A stretch of 64,000 nucleotides of DNA, taken from Pseudomonas brassicacearum subsp. neoaurantiaca. GTDB lineage: Bacteria; Pseudomonadota; Gammaproteobacteria; Pseudomonadales; Pseudomonadaceae. The translations under genes were made by a program, and so were the position numbers. Under the pieces are notes generated by a model. It ran no database searches. It saw only the letters and a program-made list of their open reading frames with translations, and was not told the DNA's origin. Shown here in pieces: positions 1-8,455 of the stretch; within the stretch, counting starts at the first letter, position 1, and each line of letters opens with the position of its first letter. Location of the stretch: the NCBI RefSeq assembly GCF_013608025.1, contig NZ_VDLV01000036.1, positions 8,342-72,341 on the forward strand. Direction: 5' to 3'.

Positions 1-1650
1 GGGCTGGGCGACGATCAGTTCGTCCGGCTCATTGCTCAGGTAGATCGCCGCGCGGGCCAGGCTGTTGTGGATCGCCGGGCGTTGCAGGCTGGGAAGGGGG
101 AAGGTGGTGCGGCGGTTTTCCTGGTCGAGCCAGATGACCTGCTCGCCTTCGATCAACAGGCGATGGGCCAGGGCATGGCTCCAGCCGCGACCGAGGCCGA
201 TGTCCAGCTCGGCGGCACTGGTGCGGTAGAGCCGGGTGAAGGTAAACGGCAGGCGTCCGTCGAGGGTGCCGTCGTCCAAGGTCAGCAGTTCTTCGCCGGT
301 GACCATCGACACCGGGCAGCCGTGGGTGCGGGTCTGGTTGGCGTTATCGGCGGGGTCGCCGTTGGGGTTTGTTGATTGGGTGGAGGCGTCGTCGTGGTGT
401 TCTTGTTTGCTCAGCCGTGTAGAGGGCTGGGATTTTTCCCGCACCACCGGGGCTGGATTTCTGACCGACAGCGGCGGGGAATCCCCAGTGGTGATTTGCA
501 ACGGTGTGACTGGCGCGGGGCCTATGGACGGTCCTCGGCCGGCCATCACGACCGGCTTGAGCACATCGGCATGAGCATCAAGGCTGTCGCCGCCGAGGTG
601 ACCCAGGCGTTGGCTCGAGGCCTGCAGCCACGTCCGGACGCGTTCCGAGCGAACCAAACGCAGCACCTTGCCGCTCAGGCGCAGACCCAAACCCAGGCCA
701 CCGGTAACAGCCGCCAGCAGGAAATTGATCAGAATCTCGGCGCGAATTTCCCCTATGATTTCGGCCAAGTACCGGGGCGGCAACATCCGCATCCAACTGG
801 TAAACGCGGCGATATAAACGAAGAGCAAGGGCTCATCGCTCAGGATCATCAGTCCTTTGGCGATCGCTTCGGATGAAGCGCTCAGCAGTTGCTCAAGCTC
901 GGCCTCGGTGAGGTATTCCAGCAACTTTTCGCTGTTGGCCTGCAAGTCCGCCAGCAGATCGAAGATCTGTCTGACGTCGTCCCACAGCTTATACAAAGCG
1001 TTTTCAAAGCCACGCAGCTGAGCCTCCTCCAACGCGTTGTAGCGATCCAGGAAACCGCTTTCGGCATGCTCCTTCCACAGCGGTTGAAACTCTTTCCACT
1101 CGGCTTTCAGCCAACCTTCGAGCTCGCCGATCGCTGTCTGATAAGAGGCATACAGCGCCTCGACATGACCGGTCGTGATATTTGGAAAAAAGCTGATGCG
1201 GTAACGCTGGCCGCGATCGCATTCGGGTATTTCCAGAATGCCGCTGGGGCCGATGACGTATGGGATGGGATCGCCAAACGTTTCTTTCCCTGATGCGTCC
1301 CGAATGATGGGTTCGAGCACCACGGGTGTGTCGCCGATCGGCACGAAACGCGATGCCCGGAACATATGCACAAGCGTCAATGGGCCTTGTGCCGGACAGC
1401 TAGCCACCACGGCGCTGACTTGCTTGCCGCCGTCCTTCGCAGGCGCGAGCGACACCTCATTGCCCACTTTGAACACCTGCTCGATGTCCAGCGTCTGGCC
1501 GTTCCAGAACTTTTCCGCCCAGGTGTCGTAATCGCCCAGGCAATTGCGAAAGTCCTGTAGCACCGCCTCGACATCGGGCGAGTTCATGACGGCCAGGACC
1601 AGCGAACCAATGGCGCCGTTCAGGGACGGGATCTTGTCAGGGAAACGCAT
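1..1650 (-). CDS. Rhs-family polymorphic toxin, N-terminal part (3' end outside window)
   Basis: The minus strand is open for 550 codons from ATG at 1650 to the window edge, with an in-frame TGA just before the ATG, so the start is fixed unless internal. Residues about 1-200 form an acidic alpha/beta region, followed by a helical part and a hydrophobic stretch near residues 300-325 (INFLLAAVTGGLGLGLRL). Then comes a Pro/Ser/Thr-rich linker and the Rhs entry domain (DUF6531 type), recognised from HGCPVSMVTGEELL and later FTFTRLYRTS...GLGRGWSHAL. Family knowledge: Rhs shells encapsulate a C-terminal toxin delivered by type VI secretion or contact systems. No PAAR domain is visible in these 550 residues, and no VgrG, chaperone or immunity gene lies upstream. 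The YD-repeat core, toxin tip and immunity gene would be left of the window. The Shine-Dalgarno is weak. Confidence 0.88.
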   Translation of the reverse strand, partial: MRFPDKIPSLNGAIGSLVLAVMNSPDVEAVLQDFRNCLGDYDTWAEKFWNGQTLDIEQVFKVGNEVSLAPAKDGGKQVSAVVASCPAQGPLTLVHMFRASRFVPIGDTPVVLEPIIRDASGKETFGDPIPYVIGPSGILEIPECDRGQRYRISFFPNITTGHVEALYASYQTAIGELEGWLKAEWKEFQPLWKEHAESGFLDRYNALEEAQLRGFENALYKLWDDVRQIFDLLADLQANSEKLLEYLTEAELEQLLSASSEAIAKGLMILSDEPLLFVYIAAFTSWMRMLPPRYLAEIIGEIRAEILINFLLAAVTGGLGLGLRLSGKVLRLVRSERVRTWLQASSQRLGHLGGDSLDAHADVLKPVVMAGRGPSIGPAPVTPLQITTGDSPPLSVRNPAPVVREKSQPSTRLSKQEHHDDASTQSTNPNGDPADNANQTRTHGCPVSMVTGEELLTLDDGTLDGRLPFTFTRLYRTSAAELDIGLGRGWSHALAHRLLIEGEQVIWLDQENRRTTFPLPSLQRPAIHNSLARAAIYLSNEPDELIVAQP

Positions 1651-1784
1651 TCAGACATCTCGCAACGCAGGAAGGCGCGAGACTTTGCCGGGGATGGCAG
1701 GAGAAATAAGTCAGGAAAGGAGGCAGTGTCTGTAGGGTAAATCTTTAATTGGTCCCGGTTAGGCGAGAACCCCACCAAACCCCT

Positions 1785-1873
1785 TGTGGGAGCGAGCCTG
1801 CTCGCGAAAGCGCCGCATCAGCAGCATGGTTGTCGTCTGACAGACCGCTTTCGCGAGCAGGCTCGCTCCCACA
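1785..1873. repeat. REP family A, inverted pair (REPIN)
   Basis: Two inverted copies of family A (word GTGGGAGCGAGCYTGCTCGC) face each other with about 35 bp between them. This fills the gap between the Rhs start and the gamma-lyase (1651-2032). The rest of that gap holds only a weak promoter candidate, TATATT at 1970-1975, for the plus-strand gene. Confidence 0.9.
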
Positions 1874-2032
1874 GCTCCCACAGTCGGCAAGTTACCAAGG
1901 CGTCCAGCCATTAAAAAAACCACCCCTTTGGCACCGATAACATCGTTTCTCGCGGGTGCGGCTTTTCCCTATATTGGCCCTCAGATTCCGGCGGATGGCT
2001 CAACGTCCGCCCCCTCAGTGCGAGTAGTCACA

Positions 2033-3286
2033 ATGAACAAAAAACCTGACAGCGCAGGGCTTATCAACGCAGGAGCGGGCACCCGGGCGGTGTGGGGCGG
2101 GGAGCAAGTCAGGCACCCTTACAACGCCACCCAGACCCCCATCGTCGTCAGCGCCGCGTACGGTTATGACGACATCGACGTCTGGTACGACGTCGCGTTG
2201 GGCAAGGCCCCCGGCTTTATCTACAGCCGCATGAGCAACCCGACCGTCGAGACCGTCGAAGCGAAAATCCGCGAGCTGGAAATGGCCGAATCCGCCGTCG
2301 CCTTCAGCAGCGGCATGGCGGCGATCAGCAGCGTGCTCTACACCTTCCTCGCCAACGGCGATCGCGTGGTGTCGACCAAGGACAGCTACGGCGGCACCAA
2401 CAAAATCTTCGAGGAATTTTTGCCGCGCACCGGCGTCGCCGTGACCTTGTGCGAAACCTTCGACCACGAAGAAATCGAGCGGGAAATCGCCAAGGGCTGC
2501 CAGGTGCTGTACCTGGAAACCCCCACCAACCCGACCTTGAAAATCCTCGATATCCCACGCCTGGTCGCGGCGGCCAAACGCGTCGGCGCACTGGTGGTGG
2601 CGGACAACACCTTCGCCACGCCGCTGAACCAGAACCCGTTGGCACTGGGTGTCGACGTGGTGATCCACAGCGCGACCAAATTCCTCAGCGGCCATGGCGA
2701 TGTGCTCGGCGGCCTGGTGTGCGGCAGCGAAGCCTTGATGGCGAAGGTGCGTCATTACCGCGAAATCAACGGCGCCACGCTCGACCCGTTCTCGGCCTAC
2801 ATGATCATCCGTGGCATGAAAACCCTCGCCCTGCGCATGCGCCAGCAACAGGCGAGCGCCCGTGCCCTGGCGGAGTTCCTCTGCACCGAACCGCTGGTGG
2901 AATCGGTCAACTATCCCGGTTTGCCTAGCCATCCGAACCATGCCGTGGCCTGCGCGCAAATGTCCGGGTTCGGCGCCATCGTCAGTTTTGTCCTCAAGGG
3001 CGGGATGGACACGGTCAAGGTGCTGTTGCCGCGCCTGCGATTTGCTCATTGCGCGGGCAATCTCGGCGCAGTCGAAACCATCTACGGCCCGGCCCGCACC
3101 ACCAGCCATGTCGAGAACACCTTGGAAGAACGCCTGGCCCTGGGGATTTCCGAAGGGCTGGTGCGCGTGTCGGTCGGCATCGAAGACACCGACGATTTGT
3201 TGGACGACCTGAAACAGGCCTTCGCCTTCGTCAGGAAAACCCTCAACCCGCAACTCAATGAAGTGCTCACCGAGACGGCAAGCTGA
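2033..3286 (+). CDS. PLP-dependent gamma-lyase / cystathionine gamma-synthase family enzyme (candidate canavanine gamma-lyase)
   Basis: A 417-residue transsulfuration-family enzyme (fold type I PLP). Visible signatures are YSRMSNPT near residue 64, FSSGMAAIS at 91-99, Asp191 in VADNTFATP (pyridine-nitrogen Asp) and Schiff-base Lys216 in IHSATKFLSGHGDVLGG. The loop at 117-122 reads DSYGGT. True methionine gamma-lyases carry a Cys here (GCT), so a plain methioninase is unlikely. The ATG at 2033 is chosen because similarity starts just after it; a longer frame begins at 1928 and the RBS is weak. All downstream genes to 10923 are co-directional and include homoserine dehydrogenase and an aldehyde dehydrogenase. 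A gamma-lyase that releases homoserine would feed them. From memory, a PLP canavanine gamma-lyase has been published in Pseudomonas canavaninivorans, and this is inferred to be a homolog. Alternatives: cystathionine gamma-lyase/synthase or another gamma-eliminating enzyme. Confidence 0.85.
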   Translation: MNKKPDSAGLINAGAGTRAVWGGEQVRHPYNATQTPIVVSAAYGYDDIDVWYDVALGKAPGFIYSRMSNPTVETVEAKIRELEMAESAVAFSSGMAAISSVLYTFLANGDRVVSTKDSYGGTNKIFEEFLPRTGVAVTLCETFDHEEIEREIAKGCQVLYLETPTNPTLKILDIPRLVAAAKRVGALVVADNTFATPLNQNPLALGVDVVIHSATKFLSGHGDVLGGLVCGSEALMAKVRHYREINGATLDPFSAYMIIRGMKTLALRMRQQQASARALAEFLCTEPLVESVNYPGLPSHPNHAVACAQMSGFGAIVSFVLKGGMDTVKVLLPRLRFAHCAGNLGAVETIYGPARTTSHVENTLEERLALGISEGLVRVSVGIEDTDDLLDDLKQAFAFVRKTLNPQLNEVLTETAS

Positions 3287-3303
3287 AGTCAGCAAGTTGA
3301 TAA

Positions 3304-3328
3304 CCCCGCGACAAGGCTGTCAGCGGGG
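3304..3328. promoter_or_regulatory. strong hairpin between gamma-lyase and permease
   Basis: CCCCGC-GACA-AGGC-TGTC-A-GCGGGG forms a 10-bp stem with one bulge, 18 bp after the gamma-lyase stop and without a following T-run. It could protect the mRNA 3' end or partly terminate before the permease. No functional evidence. Confidence 0.45.
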
Positions 3329-3422
3329 CGTTCATGAATAGGAATAATAATAAAAGCTCAGAGGCGCTTGTCTGACTCGCGTAGACGTCGATGCGCGCCC
3401 TGACATTTCATGAGAAACAACC

Positions 3423-4853
3423 ATGTCCATAACAGAACAACAAAGCAGTACGCGGGCCGGCTTCAAGCAGGAAATGCAGACGCGCCATATCGTCATGCTC
3501 GCCTTGGGCGGCGTGATCGGCACCGGCCTATTCCTGACCTCCGGCTACACCGTCAACCAGGCCGGCCCGATGGGCGCGGTCATCGCGTACGTCATCGGCG
3601 CGCTCATGGTCTACATGGTGATGATGTGCCTCGGCGAACTGGCGGTGCAGATGCCGGAAACCGGTTCGTTCAGCACCTATGCAACACGCTTTCTCGGGCC
3701 GGGCACCGGCTATACCGTTGCGTGGCTGTACTGGCTGACGTGGACGGTGGCGATCGGTTCCGAGTTCACCGCCGCCGGCATCCTCATGACCCGATGGTTT
3801 CCCGACACACCGGTGTGGATCTGGAGTGCGCTGTTCGCCGGCGTGGTGTTCCTCACCAACGTGGTCTCGGTGCGTTTGTTCGCTGAAACCGAGTTCTGGC
3901 TGTCGTTGATCAAAGTGTTGACCGTGGTGGTGTTCCTGCTGATCGGCGGTGGTGCGATTCTCGGTTTGCTGAACATCGACCAGGCCCACAGCATCGGGTT
4001 AAGCAACTTCACTCGCGAAGGGCTTTTTCCTACGGGCTTCATGCCGATTGCGATGACGCTGCTGGCAGTTTCCTTCGCCTTCTCCGGCACTGAACTGATC
4101 GGCATCGCCGCTGGCGAAACCAAGGATCCGCAACGCAACGTGCCGCGCGCCATCCGCACCACGGTGCTGCGTCTGGCGGTGTTTTTTGTCGGGACCATTT
4201 TTGTCTTGGCGACTTTGCTGCCCCGCGAACAAGCCGGTCTGGTGGAGAGTCCGTTCGTCACGGTCTTCACTTACATCGGCATTCCATACTCGGCCGACAT
4301 CATGAACTTCGTGATCATCACCGCGCTGTTGTCGGCGGCCAACTCCGGGTTGTACGCCGCCTCGCGCATGCTCTGGACCCTCAGCGACCAAGGCCACCTG
4401 CCCAAGCAGTTCTCGGCCCTGACCCGCATGGGCACGCCGCTCAACGCGATCATCGTCAGCATGGCCGGCGGCGCCGCGTCGTTGCTCAGCAGCGTGTTTG
4501 CCGCCGACACCATCTATCTGGCGCTGGTGTCGATTTCCGGCCTCGCCGTGGTGGTGGTGTGGATGAGCATCGCCGCGAGCCAGATCGGTTTCCGTCGTCA
4601 CTACGTCGCGAACGGCGGCGACATTCGCGATCTCAAGTTCCGCGTTCGCGGTTATCCGTGGGTGCCGCTGGGAGCGTTGGTGTGCTGCAGCCTGGCGTGC
4701 GTCGGCATCGCCTTCGACCCTGAACAACGGGTGGCGCTGTACTTCGGCCTGCCGTTCATCGCCTGGTGTTACTTCGTGTATTACATTACTCGCAAAAGCC
4801 GCGAGCGACGCTTGTCGGTTACCCTCGTGGCACAACCGTCCGACGCGTTCTAA
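3423..4853 (+). CDS. amino-acid permease (APC superfamily, AAT/LysP-like)
   Basis: A 476-residue polytopic inner-membrane protein with about 12 hydrophobic segments and the AAT-family N-terminal signature GGVIGTGLFLTSG near residues 29-41. GELAVQMPETGSFSTYA and FAFSGTELIGIAAGE are further family marks. The family imports amino acids by proton symport; lysine, S-methylmethionine and GABA permeases are relatives, so the substrate cannot be read from sequence. Its place between the gamma-lyase and the LysR/threonine-synthase-like genes makes it the likely importer of the gamma-lyase substrate (inference: canavanine, homoserine or a related gamma-substituted amino acid). The Shine-Dalgarno before ATG 3423 is weak. 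Confidence 0.88.
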   Translation: MSITEQQSSTRAGFKQEMQTRHIVMLALGGVIGTGLFLTSGYTVNQAGPMGAVIAYVIGALMVYMVMMCLGELAVQMPETGSFSTYATRFLGPGTGYTVAWLYWLTWTVAIGSEFTAAGILMTRWFPDTPVWIWSALFAGVVFLTNVVSVRLFAETEFWLSLIKVLTVVVFLLIGGGAILGLLNIDQAHSIGLSNFTREGLFPTGFMPIAMTLLAVSFAFSGTELIGIAAGETKDPQRNVPRAIRTTVLRLAVFFVGTIFVLATLLPREQAGLVESPFVTVFTYIGIPYSADIMNFVIITALLSAANSGLYAASRMLWTLSDQGHLPKQFSALTRMGTPLNAIIVSMAGGAASLLSSVFAADTIYLALVSISGLAVVVVWMSIAASQIGFRRHYVANGGDIRDLKFRVRGYPWVPLGALVCCSLACVGIAFDPEQRVALYFGLPFIAWCYFVYYITRKSRERRLSVTLVAQPSDAF

Positions 4854-4867
4854 CCGCATCGACGGGG

Positions 4868-4883
4868 CGGGCAAACGTGCCCG
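4868..4883 (+). terminator. short hairpin after permease gene
   Basis: CGGGCA-AACG-TGCCCG is a perfect 6-bp stem with a four-base loop, 14 bp past the permease stop and ahead of the LysR RBS. It lacks a T-run, so read-through into the regulator is likely. Confidence 0.35.
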
Positions 4884-4910
4884 GTGCGTGGGGGTTAACG
4901 AGGTAAGACC

Positions 4911-5795
4911 ATGAAGCAAAAAACGTTGCCCCCGTTGAACTGGCTGCGGGCGTTCGAAGTGTCCGCCCGCTGCCTGAACTTCACCCACGCCGCAGACGAA
5001 TTGTTCTTGACCCAGGGCGCGGTCAGCCAGCAGATCCGCCAGTTGGAAAGTCACCTGGGCGTGGCGCTGTTCAAGCGCTTGCCTCGCGGTCTCGGTCTGA
5101 CGGAAGAGGGCCAGGCCTACCTGCCGGTGGTGCAGGACGCGATCACACGACTGGCGGTGGGCACCAACGAGATCTTCGGCCAGCACAAGCGCCGGCCGAT
5201 CAAGGTGCGCGGCAGCCTGGCGTTTTTCGTGCACTGGCTGGCGCCGAAACTGGTGGATTTTCGCCAGGCCCATCCCCACGTCGACATCCGCTACATCAGC
5301 AACATTTGGGTCAAGGAGCTGGACGGCGAAGACGACATGGAGATTCGTTGGGGCCACGGTCAATGGCCGGGCCTGGTGTCGCAACGGCTGACCTGGGACA
5401 CCTTGTTCCCGGTGTGCGCGCCAGCCTTGATGACAACGCTGAAGGAACCGGCGGACGTGGCCAAGCACCCGCTGCTGCACGTGTTGGGTTATGAAGAAGG
5501 CTGGGGTTACTGGCTGAACTTGGTCGGCGCGGACAGTGTAGATTCTTCGACTGGCCTGCAATTCGACACGCTGGTCTGCACCTTGCGCATGGCCGAGTTG
5601 GGGCAGGGCATTGCACTGGCGCGGTCGTCGATGGTCAGTGAACTGCTGGAAGACGGACGCCTCGTCGAACCCTTCGCCCAGCGCATCGAAGCCAGTGAAT
5701 CGTTCTACCTGGTGCGCAGTTCCGGTGCCGAGCAACACCCGGACGCGGCGCGGTTTTCCACCTGGTTGGTGGAGCAGGCGCATCGCTACAAATGA
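4911..5795 (+). CDS. LysR-family transcriptional regulator (GcvA-like)
   Basis: A 294-residue LysR protein. The N-terminal winged helix (residues 5-65) contains LNWLRAFEVSARCLNFTHAA and the recognition part LTQGAVSQQIRQLESHLG. The periplasmic-binding-like effector domain follows from about residue 90. The pattern LPPLNWLRAFE resembles GcvA/AmpR-type members. A GAGG Shine-Dalgarno lies at 4900-4903, 7 bp before the ATG. The gene is co-directional with its neighbours rather than divergent, so it is probably part of the same transcript or has its own promoter after the 4868 hairpin. It likely senses the substrate or product of this catabolic block; the effector is unknown. Confidence 0.92.
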   Translation: MKQKTLPPLNWLRAFEVSARCLNFTHAADELFLTQGAVSQQIRQLESHLGVALFKRLPRGLGLTEEGQAYLPVVQDAITRLAVGTNEIFGQHKRRPIKVRGSLAFFVHWLAPKLVDFRQAHPHVDIRYISNIWVKELDGEDDMEIRWGHGQWPGLVSQRLTWDTLFPVCAPALMTTLKEPADVAKHPLLHVLGYEEGWGYWLNLVGADSVDSSTGLQFDTLVCTLRMAELGQGIALARSSMVSELLEDGRLVEPFAQRIEASESFYLVRSSGAEQHPDAARFSTWLVEQAHRYK

Positions 5796-5825
5796 GCTGT
5801 TTTATCTGATTTTGCGGAGTTGACC

Positions 5826-7190
5826 ATGCGCTACGTGAGTACCCGAAATTCCGCCGTGCAGGTCGATTTCGAAAAAGTTGTGTTGTCGGCCATTGCCGAG
5901 GATGGCGGCTTGTTCGTCCCGGTCGAACTGCCGCTGTTCGAACCCCAGGACATCGCCAATTGGTCGACCTTGTCCTACGACGAACTGGCTTATCGTGTGA
6001 TGCATCCGTTCGTGGGCGAGGCGATCCCCGAGGCCGACTTCAAGCGCCTGCTCAAGGAGGCCGGCAGCCAGTTCAGCCATCGCTCCCTGGCGCCGCTGCA
6101 TCAGGTGGATCGCAACGAATGGGTGCTGGAATTGTTCCATGGGCCGACTCGCTCCTCGAAGGATTTTGCCGCGCAGTTGCAGGCGCGGCTGGTGCAGTAC
6201 TTCCTGCGCAAACGCGGGCGTCGCGCCGTGGTGATCGGCGTCACCAACGGCCACACCGGCCTGGCGGCCATCGAGGCGTTCAAGCACTGCGACGAGACTG
6301 ACGTGGTGGTGATCTACCCCGAGGCCGGCGTACCGCAAGACCAGCTTCAAGACCTGCAAGCGACGGCGCACCCGCGGGTGCATCAAGTCGCCGTGGATGG
6401 CAGTTTCGATGAATGCCAGACCCTCGTCACGCAACTGTTCCGAGAGCATGAAGCGATCAGTTTCAACTCCAGCAACTGGGTCAGCGTCATGGCGCAGTTG
6501 GTGTTTTATTTCCACGCCGTGCTGCAGTTGGGCGGCGGTCAGCGGCCCATCGGTTTCAGCGTGCCAGCGGCGAGTTTCGCCGAGGTTTATGCCGGTTACA
6601 TCGCCCAGAAGATGGGCTTGCCAATCACGCAAATGATCGTCGCCACCAACCAGAACGACGCGCTGCATCAGTTCTTTTTGAAGAATCACTACTCGCGGTT
6701 ACGCGCCAGCAAGACCTTGTCGCCGGCCATGGATCTGTCGATCTTTTCCAACCTGGAACGGTTTCTCTGGGAACTCTATGGCCACGACGATCAAGCCGTC
6801 AGCGCGCTGATGCATACCTTCGAAACTGACGGCGAAATGAGCATTGGTAACGAGTTCTGGCTAAAGGCGCGGATGATCATCGACTCGTACGCGGTCAGTG
6901 ATGAGCAGACGCTGAACGAGATCACGTCGCTGTATCGCGACACCGGTTATGTCATCGATCCGCATACCGCCACCGGCGTGCTCGCGGCGCGCTTGTACCG
7001 CCGCAGCTTGGTGGCGCCGATGGTGACTCTCGGCGAGATTTCACCGGTTAAATCGGCGGTATTGCTGGGTGAGTTGGGGATCCCCGTGGCGGCGCAACAA
7101 CGTGCGGTTTCCGAGCATGGCCCGGCGCAGATTCATCGCATCCAACCGGACGACCTCGGCGCCCTCCATCAACTGCTCGGCTCGCTGTAA
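5826..7190 (+). CDS. threonine-synthase-like PLP protein with altered active-site motifs
   Basis: A 454-residue fold type II PLP protein clearly homologous to ThrC: FHGPTRSSKDF with the PLP lysine at 112, SFNSSNWVSVMAQ, VATNQNDALHQF, TLSPAMDLSIFSNLER and DPHTATGV all align with ThrC landmarks. Two normally strict motifs differ. The usual SGDTG reads NGHTG (VTNGHTGLAA), and the usual PTGNFGD (PLP-phosphate pocket) reads PAASFAE. FHGPT is followed by RSSK rather than LAFK. The substrate may therefore not be O-phosphohomoserine. It is unlikely to be the housekeeping ThrC, which usually follows hom elsewhere. ATG 5826 has GGAG at 5815-5818; an upstream TTG at 5820 is less likely. Inferred role: a gamma/beta-replacement or elimination step on homoserine derivatives. 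Confidence 0.82.
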   Translation: MRYVSTRNSAVQVDFEKVVLSAIAEDGGLFVPVELPLFEPQDIANWSTLSYDELAYRVMHPFVGEAIPEADFKRLLKEAGSQFSHRSLAPLHQVDRNEWVLELFHGPTRSSKDFAAQLQARLVQYFLRKRGRRAVVIGVTNGHTGLAAIEAFKHCDETDVVVIYPEAGVPQDQLQDLQATAHPRVHQVAVDGSFDECQTLVTQLFREHEAISFNSSNWVSVMAQLVFYFHAVLQLGGGQRPIGFSVPAASFAEVYAGYIAQKMGLPITQMIVATNQNDALHQFFLKNHYSRLRASKTLSPAMDLSIFSNLERFLWELYGHDDQAVSALMHTFETDGEMSIGNEFWLKARMIIDSYAVSDEQTLNEITSLYRDTGYVIDPHTATGVLAARLYRRSLVAPMVTLGEISPVKSAVLLGELGIPVAAQQRAVSEHGPAQIHRIQPDDLGALHQLLGSL

Positions 7191-7201
7191 CCGGAGGCCT
7201 C

Positions 7202-7639
7202 ATGAAGCGAATACTCGACCCCCTCGACGAACGCATCATCGCCGAACTGCGCCTCAACGCCCGCGCCGCCCACGCCGAGCTGGCGGCCAAGGTCAACCTC
7301 TCGCGCAACGCCGTCCGCCAACGCATCGAACGCCTCGAACGCGACGGCGTGATCCAGGGCTACACGGTGCGCACGGGGGAGGGCGCGCAAGCGTCGTCGA
7401 ACATCAACGCCGTGATCTTCGTCTACCGCTACGACCGCATGCGCGGCGCCGAGGTGTTGAAGGCATTGCAGGCGATGCCGGAAGTGCTGCAGTGCGATGT
7501 GATGAGTGGTGAGTTTGACTTGATGCTGAGGGTCGGCGCCGCGAACCCGGAGCGGGTCCATAAAGTATGGAAAGACATCTCCGCGCTGCCGGGAGTGGAG
7601 AACACCGTGACATCGTTTGTGTTGTCGTCGGTGGTCTGA
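7202..7639 (+). CDS. AsnC/Lrp-family transcriptional regulator
   Basis: A 145-residue Lrp/AsnC protein. The N-terminal helix-turn-helix (residues 4-60) contains LDPLDERIIAELRLNARA and LAAKVNLSRNAVRQRIERLE. A C-terminal RAM/ligand-binding domain ends the protein (ALQAMPEVLQCDVMSGEFDLML). A strong GGAGG at 7193-7197 precedes the ATG, 11 bp after the threonine-synthase-like stop, so it is cotranscribed. Lrp-type regulators sense amino acids. Together with the LysR gene this gives the block two regulators. The last third of the gene switches from C-ending to G/T-ending codons. Confidence 0.92.
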   Translation: MKRILDPLDERIIAELRLNARAAHAELAAKVNLSRNAVRQRIERLERDGVIQGYTVRTGEGAQASSNINAVIFVYRYDRMRGAEVLKALQAMPEVLQCDVMSGEFDLMLRVGAANPERVHKVWKDISALPGVENTVTSFVLSSVV

Positions 7640-7654
7640 ACCTTCACCCAACCC

Positions 7655-7785
7655 GTGGCGAGGGAGCTTGCTCCCGCTGGGCTGCAAAGCAGCCCCAACC
7701 AAATTGACCTCAATCAACCTGACCCACCGCGCTGCATGATTTGGGGCCGCTGCGCAGCCCAGCGGGAGCAAGCTCCCTCGCCACA
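7655..7785. repeat. REP family B, inverted pair, first unit of duplicated cassette
   Basis: Family B words (GTGGCGAGGGAGCTTGCTCC and its inverse) flank a spacer of about 60 bp. It is paired with the family A element at 7840, and both are repeated about 352 bp further on. Together they fill the gene-free stretch 7640-8455. Confidence 0.9.
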
Positions 7786-7839
7786 AGAGCCGGCGCGAGT
7801 GCATGCTCTGCCACTAATAGACCAAACACTGAAAAAAAC

Positions 7840-7930
7840 TGTGGGAGCGAGCTTGCTCGCGATAGCGGTACACCAGCCACCATCAATGTCGCCTGACCTG
7901 GCCCTTTCGCGAGCAAGCCCGCTCCCACAG
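7840..7930. repeat. REP family A, inverted pair, first unit of duplicated cassette
   Basis: An inverted pair of GTGGGAGCGAGCTTGCTCGC words. The preceding bases (CCAAACACTGAAAAAA) recur before the copy at 8192, showing that the duplication includes unique sequence between REPs. Confidence 0.9.
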
Positions 7931-8007
7931 GGGAATGTGTTCGGCCAGGCCCCGCCTACTCACTACCGCTAATGGTGTTCACCAATAAGCCAGCCACCAC
8001 AAACCCC

Positions 8008-8138
8008 GTGGCGAGGGAGCTTGCTCCCGCTGGGTTGCGAAGCAGCCCCAACCAGGTCACTCCCAATCAACCTGACCCACCGCGCTGAATGATTTGGGGC
8101 CGCTGCGCAGCCCAGCGGGAGCAAGCTCCCTCGCCACA
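8008..8138. repeat. REP family B, inverted pair, second unit of duplicated cassette
   Basis: Near-copy of the element at 7655-7785, including the same loop words (CAACCTGACCCACCGCGCTG). Confidence 0.9.
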
Positions 8139-8191
8139 AGGGCCGGCCAGGTGCACGCCCCGACACCAATGGACCAAACACTGAAAAAACC

Positions 8192-8281
8192 TGTGGGAGC
8201 GAGCCTGCTCGCGAAAGCGGAGTTTCAGTCGACTTATTGCTGACTGAACCACCGCTATCGCGAGCAGACTCACTCCCGCAG
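8192..8281. repeat. REP family A, inverted pair, second unit of duplicated cassette
   Basis: Counterpart of 7840-7930. The right arm has substitutions (CAGACTCACTCCCGCA), so the copies have started to diverge. Confidence 0.88.
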
Positions 8282-8455
8282 AGGCCTGTGTTCGGCCAGT
8301 CGATTCTGTCGGCTTTCCCCCCGCCCACCACTTCGCCCAACCCCTGGTCAAAACGCCCAGAAAATAGAGCAAATTGGCATATTTCACTGCCCACCCAGCC
8401 CCCCTAACCTAGATCCCAACAAACCTCATCACCCGGATCATGGGACACAACAAAA

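Noticed and set aside
1749..1940. Short open frames inside REP elements (also at 7655, 22259, 34007, 53564 and others)
   Set aside because: The recurring peptide patterns (such as GASLLAIA and REQARSH) come from the REP sequence itself, not from genes.
2015..3295. 426-codon minus-strand frame opposite the gamma-lyase
   Set aside because: It mirrors the GC-rich third positions of the plus-strand PLP enzyme, has no recognisable motif, and the plus strand has a complete set of family motifs.
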